From: Sneathia sanguinegens
GTDB taxonomy: Bacteria; Fusobacteriota; Fusobacteriia; Fusobacteriales; Leptotrichiaceae
Assembly (NCBI RefSeq): GCF_042033325.1
Contig: NZ_CP160095.1
DNA: 64,000 nt
Direction: 5' to 3' (one strand)
Notes under the pieces: model-generated
The model's input: the letters and a program-made list of their open reading frames with translations, nothing else
Databases searched by the model: none
Told to the model about the DNA's origin: nothing
Part shown: positions 59,660 through 64,000 of the stretch, piece by piece
How the letters are laid out: every line of letters begins with the position of its first letter
Position numbering within the stretch: the stretch's first letter is position 1
Made by a program: the position numbers and the translations under genes

Positions 59660-61039
59660 ATGAAAAAGGGAGAAAGTGTAAGAATAAAAATAGTAGGAAT
59701 AAATGAAAGAGGAAAATCCTACGGTTTACTAGAAGATAATAAGGTATATATTAATATAAATGCTGCAAAAGATCAAATAGTTGAGGGTATATTAACAAAA
59801 ACTAGAAAGAAAAAATATGAACTTAATCATTGTAAAATATTAGATTATGCAGGTAGAACAAATCAAATTTATTCTGAATTAGAAAGACAATGTGGAGGTT
59901 GTAACTATCAATATTACACATATGAAGAACAATTAAAATTAAAATGTGAAAATATAAAAAAACTTTTAGATCAAGTAATAAAAAAAGAATATGAATTTCA
60001 AGAACCTATACAAAGTGTTGAAAAACAAGGATATAGGAATAAGATGGAATTTAGTTTTGGAAATGAATATTTAGATGGACCAACAATTTTAGGCTTACAT
60101 AAACAGAATAGTTTTCATGATATAGTAAATGTTAGTGGCTGTAAATTAATGGATGCTAATTTTAACATGATATACAATAAAGTAGATGAAATTTCTAAAA
60201 AATTTAATTTGAATTTTTATCACAGACTTAAGCACAAAGGATATTTAAGAAATTTAGTAATTAGAAAAGGAAAAAATGATATATTAGTTAATCTTGTAAC
60301 TACAAGTCAAATTGATAAAGAAATAGAAGAAAAATATTTAGAAAATTTAAAAGATGAATTATTAAGTTTAAAATTTATTCAAAATTACACAATAACAGGT
60401 ATATTACATACATTAAATGATGGATTACAAGATATGGTTGTTTCTGAGAAAGAAAATATACTTTATGGGAAAAGAGATATATGTGAAGAATTATTTGACT
60501 TAAAATTTGAAATTAGTCCATATAGTTTTTTTCAAACAAATAAGAAAACAATTGAAAAACTTTATTCAAAAGTAATTGAATATATAGGAAATAAAAAAGA
60601 TAGGGTTGTTTTTGATTTGTTTAGTGGTACAGGAACAATAGGGCAAATAGTATCAAAAAATTGTAAAAAAGTTATAGGTATTGAAATAGTTGAAGAAGCT
60701 GTAAAAAAAGCAAAAGCAAATTGTCTATTAAATAATATACAAAATTGTGAATTCATAGCTGGTGATGTTTTTAGTAAATTAGAAAATTTAGAAAAACCAG
60801 ATTTACTTATTTTAGATCCTCCTAGAAATGGTGTAGGTGAAAAAGTAGTAAAAAAAGTAGCAGAATTTTATTCAACAAATGAAATAATATATGTTTCATG
60901 TAATCCAAGAACCTTATGTACAGATTTAAAACAATTTCAAGAATATGGTTATGAAGTAAAAAAAGTATGTATAGTTGATATGTTCCCATTTACTAATCAT
61001 GTGGAGTGCATAGCGTTGATACAAAGAGTGAAATCGTGA
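59660..61039 (+). CDS. rlmD: 23S rRNA (uracil-C5)-methyltransferase RlmD/RumA family
   Basis: SAM-dependent m5U methyltransferase of 459 aa. An N-terminal TRAM domain (about 1-55) is followed by the iron-sulfur cluster motif CGGCNYQ, the SAM site VFDLFSGTGTIGQIVSKN, the DPPRNGVGEKVV loop and the catalytic Cys in YVSCNPRTLCTDL. It could be RlmD or a related paralogue (RlmCD). Its last codons (from HVECIALI) run into the start of a genomic island, and the gene end may be supplied by the island. Confidence 0.92.
   Translation: MKKGESVRIKIVGINERGKSYGLLEDNKVYININAAKDQIVEGILTKTRKKKYELNHCKILDYAGRTNQIYSELERQCGGCNYQYYTYEEQLKLKCENIKKLLDQVIKKEYEFQEPIQSVEKQGYRNKMEFSFGNEYLDGPTILGLHKQNSFHDIVNVSGCKLMDANFNMIYNKVDEISKKFNLNFYHRLKHKGYLRNLVIRKGKNDILVNLVTTSQIDKEIEEKYLENLKDELLSLKFIQNYTITGILHTLNDGLQDMVVSEKENILYGKRDICEELFDLKFEISPYSFFQTNKKTIEKLYSKVIEYIGNKKDRVVFDLFSGTGTIGQIVSKNCKKVIGIEIVEEAVKKAKANCLLNNIQNCEFIAGDVFSKLENLEKPDLLILDPPRNGVGEKVVKKVAEFYSTNEIIYVSCNPRTLCTDLKQFQEYGYEVKKVCIVDMFPFTNHVECIALIQRVKS
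60998..61018 (+). other. Putative integration site (attL) at the 3' end of rlmD/rumA
   Basis: CATGTGGAGTGCATAGCG, encoding HVECIA, matches in position and closely in sequence the rumA attachment site used by Firmicute integrative conjugative elements (from memory, a CACGTGGAGTGCGTAG-like core). Directly after it base composition shifts upward in G+C. The partner site is not in the window. Confidence 0.65.
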
Positions 61040-61194
61040 AAATCCTGCATTTTAAGCAGTTTTACAAGCATTATGTATTTGTAGAAGATGGCGAAGGTGG
61101 ACGAAAAAAAGTCCTAAAAAATTATATAGATGTGAATGTTTGCATTGATATGGTGTGTGGAGATACAAAGGATGAATTGGGAAGGGAGAAATAA
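61036..61194 (+). CDS. Short island protein at the element border, function unknown
   Basis: A 52-aa protein starting at GTG 61036 (AAAGAGTG upstream), overlapping the rlmD stop. The sequence KILHFKQFYKHYVFVEDGEGG has no family I recognise. An upstream in-frame ATG at 61006 would extend it into rlmD and the att site. It could be a real small gene or the truncated end of a larger one cut by integration. Confidence 0.4.
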   Translation: MKILHFKQFYKHYVFVEDGEGGRKKVLKNYIDVNVCIDMVCGDTKDELGREK

Positions 61195-61197
61195 GAA

Positions 61198-61800
61198 ATG
61201 ACTAAATTAAAAGGGAAGAAGTTTATCGCAGAGACGAAAGATGTTCGTTTAACGGTGAAACGTGCTGATACCTTTGGTGTGAGCTTTGTTAACTGTGAAC
61301 AAGATATATTGAGGGTTGAGGAAGCGCAAAATGTTATAAGGCTTATTCAAACTAAAAAAGTCTCAGCTTCGAATTGGCTGAGGTGGTTTATTCAGGGTAT
61401 GCCTGAAATTGTTGTGAGTTTGCCACGTGATGTGGAAGTTTGTGAGGTTGAATCTGATTCTAATCAAGTGCTCATCACAGATATTGAGATTGGTAAGCTT
61501 TATGTAGAAGTGGGCAATGGCAAGGTAGAAGTTGTTAATTTGAAAGCGGATGATGTCTTTCTTAAATGTTGTAATGGGTCGGCTTCAGCAACAAACGTAG
61601 AAGTAACTCATGTTTGTACGCTTGATACATTAAATGGCATGAGTATTTTAGAAGGAACAATCACCAAGGATGCAAGCCTTGAAGTAGATTGTGAGAATGG
61701 TGTCACCGAGGTTTCAGATAAGAAGAAGGTAAACTGTAAAAACGATGGATTTGCGCATTACATGGTGCGCTGCCTTAATGGGAAAGCTATTGCAAAGTAG
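61198..61800 (+). CDS. DUF4097-like beta-repeat protein
   Basis: A 200-aa protein without a signal peptide or membrane helix. It is rich in short beta strands with recurring xxVxxxNGxxxV elements (LYVEVGNGKVEVVNLKADDV, FLKCCNGSASATNVE, LDTLNGMSILEG, VDCENGVTEVSD), the pattern of DUF4097 or solenoid-type proteins. No enzymatic motif is visible. Base composition is clearly higher in G+C than the chromosome, suggesting recent transfer from a Firmicute-like donor. AGGGAG precedes ATG 61198. Confidence 0.6.
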   Translation: MTKLKGKKFIAETKDVRLTVKRADTFGVSFVNCEQDILRVEEAQNVIRLIQTKKVSASNWLRWFIQGMPEIVVSLPRDVEVCEVESDSNQVLITDIEIGKLYVEVGNGKVEVVNLKADDVFLKCCNGSASATNVEVTHVCTLDTLNGMSILEGTITKDASLEVDCENGVTEVSDKKKVNCKNDGFAHYMVRCLNGKAIAK

Positions 61801-61891
61801 CAGACATATAGATCAAAAAAGAAGCAATAAAACTTGATATAAGTTGGAATTAGAGCGTATATAGACATACCAATAAAGGAGGAAGCCGTAT

Positions 61892-62158
61892 ATGCTCTAT
61901 GTAAAATTTGATGATTTCGGAGATGTTAGCGTCATGGGAAATGAGAAAGACCATGGAATGTTTATTCCGATTAAGGATGGGAATGTGTATGCTGAGTGCG
62001 AACGGTGCGGTGTAGTTGAAAGGATTACCTCACCATGCAAATTCATTGCTAGCACATTTAGGTCAAGAGTGAACTTCAATGAAGGTTATGAACTTTACAC
62101 CAAATGTACAGAGAAAGTTGAAAAATTAAGGAAGCATTTAAAGCCAGATGATAAATAG
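61892..62158 (+). CDS. Small cysteine-containing island protein, function unknown
   Basis: An 88-aa protein with one CERCG pair and a further Cys downstream (SPCKF, TKCTEK), possibly a small zinc-binding module. No family is recognised. AAAGGAGG lies upstream of ATG 61892. Composition is foreign like the preceding gene. Confidence 0.5.
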   Translation: MLYVKFDDFGDVSVMGNEKDHGMFIPIKDGNVYAECERCGVVERITSPCKFIASTFRSRVNFNEGYELYTKCTEKVEKLRKHLKPDDK

Positions 62159-62410
62159 TCTAATTAAAAATAATAGGCTTAAAACAATTGAAATGTTATA
62201 AGACATGAAAAATCAATGGATTTTGCATAAATCTGTAATTTTTCAAATAGTCTAAAAATCTCATGTGAAGGTGTAGTCTTGATTCAGAGGATAGAAATGA
62301 TGAGAATAGTTTAATAATTGACTATGCGATATCTGTCAGAGAAAAAACGATGCGTTAACAGATATCCTCTAAAATTTTCCAGTTTATATTCAAGGAGGTT
62401 AGTTATAATA
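62159..62410. other. Intergenic region of the island with inverted repeats
   Basis: 252 bp without a credible gene. It contains a terminator-like imperfect hairpin at about 62206-62241 (AAAAAT...ATTTTT with GGATTT/AAATCT inside) and a 9-bp inverted repeat listed separately. It precedes the nuclease pair, so their promoter should be here. Confidence 0.5.
62328..62366. repeat. 9-bp inverted repeat before the nuclease pair
   Basis: GATATCTGT (62328-62336) and ACAGATATC (62358-62366) are perfect inverted copies separated by 21 nt, about 45 bp before the first nuclease-like gene. It could be an operator or an RNA stem. Confidence 0.55.
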
Positions 62411-63214
62411 ATGAATTTTTTCAAAAATATTTTTCGTAAAAAGAATCAATTGAAAGATAGCATAGAAAACAATAAAAATAAGGGGATGGAGTTGATTGAT
62501 TTAGTATTCTCTCTATACGATTATAGGATAAATAGAGAAAATTTAATCAATCCTAAACTTTTTAAAAATATTAGAGTTAAAGGGAAAAGCATTGAACATA
62601 AAATAGATATATACATTGAATTTGTCCAGATGAATAATTTAGAAAAAACGGTTATAAAAATAATAGATAACAAAATTGTAAAAGCTGAAGATGTATGGCA
62701 GTTCGATAACCTCTTAAAAGATTTAGGTTACTTTCCTAAAGGTGTTTTGTATTATAACGTTAAAATAGATGAAGAAGCATTGAATATTGCTAATGATAAA
62801 CAAATTCAAACCATATTTTTTGATGTTATGAAAGAAACAAGAATAAATGCTTTAAAAGCTATCAGTAAATTTTTACCTGATGAAAATGTTATTGGTGATC
62901 CTTTTTGGACTTTAATGCAAATTGATGAACGAACAAAAAAAAATACGGGAAATTATTTTGTTGGAGGGAATTCTTTACCACTTTTCACATCAAAAAAACT
63001 TGCCGATGCATACTGTAAACAACAAAAGGATTACGCTGTATTTGGTATTTCACAACGTCATTTAGTATTTTTGATTTCTCTTGCAGAGAGTGGGCTTTTT
63101 CCATATAAATTAGGTCTTATTCGGCCAAGTAAACAAATCTCTTCCATAATAGACTGTAATGTAAAAATGCATAGTGTAGATTATAACGTTATTAGAGAAT
63201 TATATGTGAGGTGA
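62411..63214 (+). CDS. Catalytically degenerate Mrr-like restriction-endonuclease-fold protein
   Basis: A 267-aa protein. The N-terminal half resembles an Mrr-like PD-(D/E)xK fold: HKIDIYIEF with D66, then KTVIKIIDN in the next strand. Compared gap-free with the downstream paralogue, D66 is kept, but the E and K of ExK become K83 and I85, so nuclease activity is probably lost. The C-terminal half shares blocks with the paralogue: IGDPFWTLM, LFTSKKLADAY and VFGISQRHL. ATG 62411 follows AAGGAGG; an upstream ATG at 62318 would span the inverted repeat. The paralogue begins 4 bp downstream. Confidence 0.7.
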   Translation: MNFFKNIFRKKNQLKDSIENNKNKGMELIDLVFSLYDYRINRENLINPKLFKNIRVKGKSIEHKIDIYIEFVQMNNLEKTVIKIIDNKIVKAEDVWQFDNLLKDLGYFPKGVLYYNVKIDEEALNIANDKQIQTIFFDVMKETRINALKAISKFLPDENVIGDPFWTLMQIDERTKKNTGNYFVGGNSLPLFTSKKLADAYCKQQKDYAVFGISQRHLVFLISLAESGLFPYKLGLIRPSKQISSIIDCNVKMHSVDYNVIRELYVR

Positions 63215-63218
63215 GTAT

Positions 63219-63929
63219 ATGGGAAAAGGTGATGATTTTGAAAAAGCAGTTGAAAATATTTGTGTACTACTTTTTAAGAAAGAGAGAATAAATTCAGAAA
63301 TTCGAACGAAAGTCAAAATGGTGGGTGATGATGGTGCGACTCATGAAATAGACGTTCTTTATTCATTTGAGCATTTTGGTATATTTTATCAAGTTGGTAT
63401 AGAATGTAAAAATTGGAGAAACCCAATAAATGTTAGTGAATTAAGAAATTTCGATTACAAACTGAAACATATTGGTGGAATTAATGGTGTATTTATTTCT
63501 GCAGAAAGTGAATTTCAAAATGGTGCTTGTAAGGTATCAGAGTATAATGGAATTAAATTGATAAAATATGATGATTTTGATACTTTTGCTATGTCTGAAT
63601 ATAATGAGTATTTAAAACCTGATTTCAATACAATAGGAGATCCTTTTTGGATGTTAATGAATACAGATGGTAAAACATCTATAGAAAAAAACAGTGTATT
63701 ATCAAATAAGATTTTATTATTTTCAAGTAAAAAATTGGCTGAAGATTATAAGTATAAAAAATTCAATCATAAATATAATATTATTGTTGTTGGAGTTTCA
63801 CAGGAACATTTAAAAGAAATAAAAAAGATTAATGAGTATGATAAGATTAGTGTGTATTTGATAGATTTTACTTTAGAAATTACGGAATTAAGTCGATGGG
63901 ATATAGATTTATACGTACGACAGGATTAG
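63219..63929 (+). CDS. Mrr-like PD-(D/E)xK nuclease with unrecognised C-terminal domain
   Basis: A 236-aa protein. The N-terminal half is a restriction-endonuclease-like fold: HEIDVLYSF (D45), then VGIECKNW (E62, K64), the D-x16-E-x-K pattern of Mrr-like enzymes, followed by ELRNFDYKLKHIGGINGVFIS. The C-terminal half (about 145-236: IGDPFWMLM, LFSSKKLAEDY, VVGVSQEHL) is shared with the upstream gene and faintly recalls the SseB fold, but I do not recognise it. It probably cuts DNA, perhaps modified or foreign DNA, acting with its inactive sister. AGGTGAG precedes the ATG. Confidence 0.75.
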   Translation: MGKGDDFEKAVENICVLLFKKERINSEIRTKVKMVGDDGATHEIDVLYSFEHFGIFYQVGIECKNWRNPINVSELRNFDYKLKHIGGINGVFISAESEFQNGACKVSEYNGIKLIKYDDFDTFAMSEYNEYLKPDFNTIGDPFWMLMNTDGKTSIEKNSVLSNKILLFSSKKLAEDYKYKKFNHKYNIIVVGVSQEHLKEIKKINEYDKISVYLIDFTLEITELSRWDIDLYVRQD

Positions 63930-64000
63930 AGAAAAGCGGGTTAAAATTTTTAAAATGGATGGGAAACTATGAAATGGATATAATTAATATAGAATATTGA

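Larger units (their letters stand above)
60998..64000. mobile_element. Left part of a genomic island / integrated element (continues past the window)
   Basis: From the rlmD end to the right edge. Genes at 61036-62158 are visibly richer in G+C and use different codons from the chromosome; the two nuclease-like genes after them are A+T-richer but not housekeeping. No integrase, relaxase or second att copy is in the window. Confidence 0.65.

Noticed and set aside
62318..62410. N-terminal extension of the first nuclease-like protein from ATG 62318
   Set aside because: It would translate through the inverted repeat and lacks a ribosome-binding site, whereas ATG 62411 follows AAGGAGG and begins a sensible N-terminus.
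63930..64000. A further gene at the right edge
   Set aside because: The ATGs at about 63955 and 63969 run into stops within a few codons; nothing can be supported in these 71 bases.
1..64000. CRISPR array
   Set aside because: I saw no series of short regularly spaced direct repeats; the only RNA-guided component is the IS605 TnpB.

Overview
This window is a very A+T-rich bacterial chromosome segment that combines Firmicute-like cytoplasmic genes (DisA and PgpH for c-di-AMP, TmcAL, RpiR, PTS, split transketolase) with a clear outer membrane (a beta-barrel porin-like protein, a YadA-type trimeric anchor, several lipoproteins, an EnvC-like FtsX partner). That mix, with the extreme A+T bias and a YadA anchor carrying a coiled coil after the barrel, points to the Fusobacteriota, most likely Leptotrichiaceae (Sneathia/Streptobacillus/Leptotrichia-like). 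The genus is inference; no rRNA is present.

Layout. 1-1618: end of an RluA pseudouridine synthase, rnhB, a small zinc ribbon, comF. 1665-3184: an IS200/IS605 element with a collapsed tnpA, intact tnpB and a recognisable omega-RNA end, inserted just before the ribosome-binding site of an M32 carboxypeptidase. 3198-8742: two metallopeptidases and potABC (no potD). 8790-14217: a lipoprotein, then acpP, rnc, coaD, radA, disA, tmcAL. The ACP lacks its phosphopantetheine serine and rnc has an early in-frame stop, so two adjacent core genes look broken. 14219-20429: hydrolase, GPH sugar symporter, split transketolase, ftsX and an EnvC-like factor. 20464-26199 (minus): peptide-binding lipoprotein, metK, recR, pyk, pfkA. 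26512-28726: a promoter whose spacer contains ten G residues, driving an outer-membrane protein and a YadA-type anchor; this looks like a phase-variation switch. 28733-46090: rpsF-ssb-rpsR, tuf, mgtE, argS, a Fur-family and an RpiR regulator, a PTS permease with a HAD phosphatase, rpsT, the c-di-AMP phosphodiesterase pgpH, ybeY, a DgkA-PAP2 fusion and a family II pyrophosphatase. 46192-54194: prfA, prmC (with a doubled N-terminal domain), queA, rsmD, xseB, ispA, pgeF, secA. 54234-58547: a YoaK protein, a ROK regulator with a candidate operator, yebC, and an unusual protein that joins an RNA-polymerase alpha-CTD-like domain to a sigma region-4-like helix-turn-helix. 58564-61039: four tRNA genes (Ser-TGA, Ser-GCT, Arg-ACG, Arg-TCG), a TrmN6-like methyltransferase and rlmD.

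60998-64000: an integrated island enters at the 3' end of rlmD/rumA, a position known as an attachment site for Firmicute conjugative elements. Its first genes have visibly higher G+C than the chromosome. It then carries two tandem paralogues of an Mrr-like PD-(D/E)xK nuclease domain fused to a shared, unrecognised C-terminal domain. The second copy keeps the catalytic D-E-K triad; the first aligns without a gap but has Lys and Ile in place of Glu and Lys. This active/inactive pair is the best candidate in the window for an undescribed (probably defence-related) system. The island continues past the right edge.
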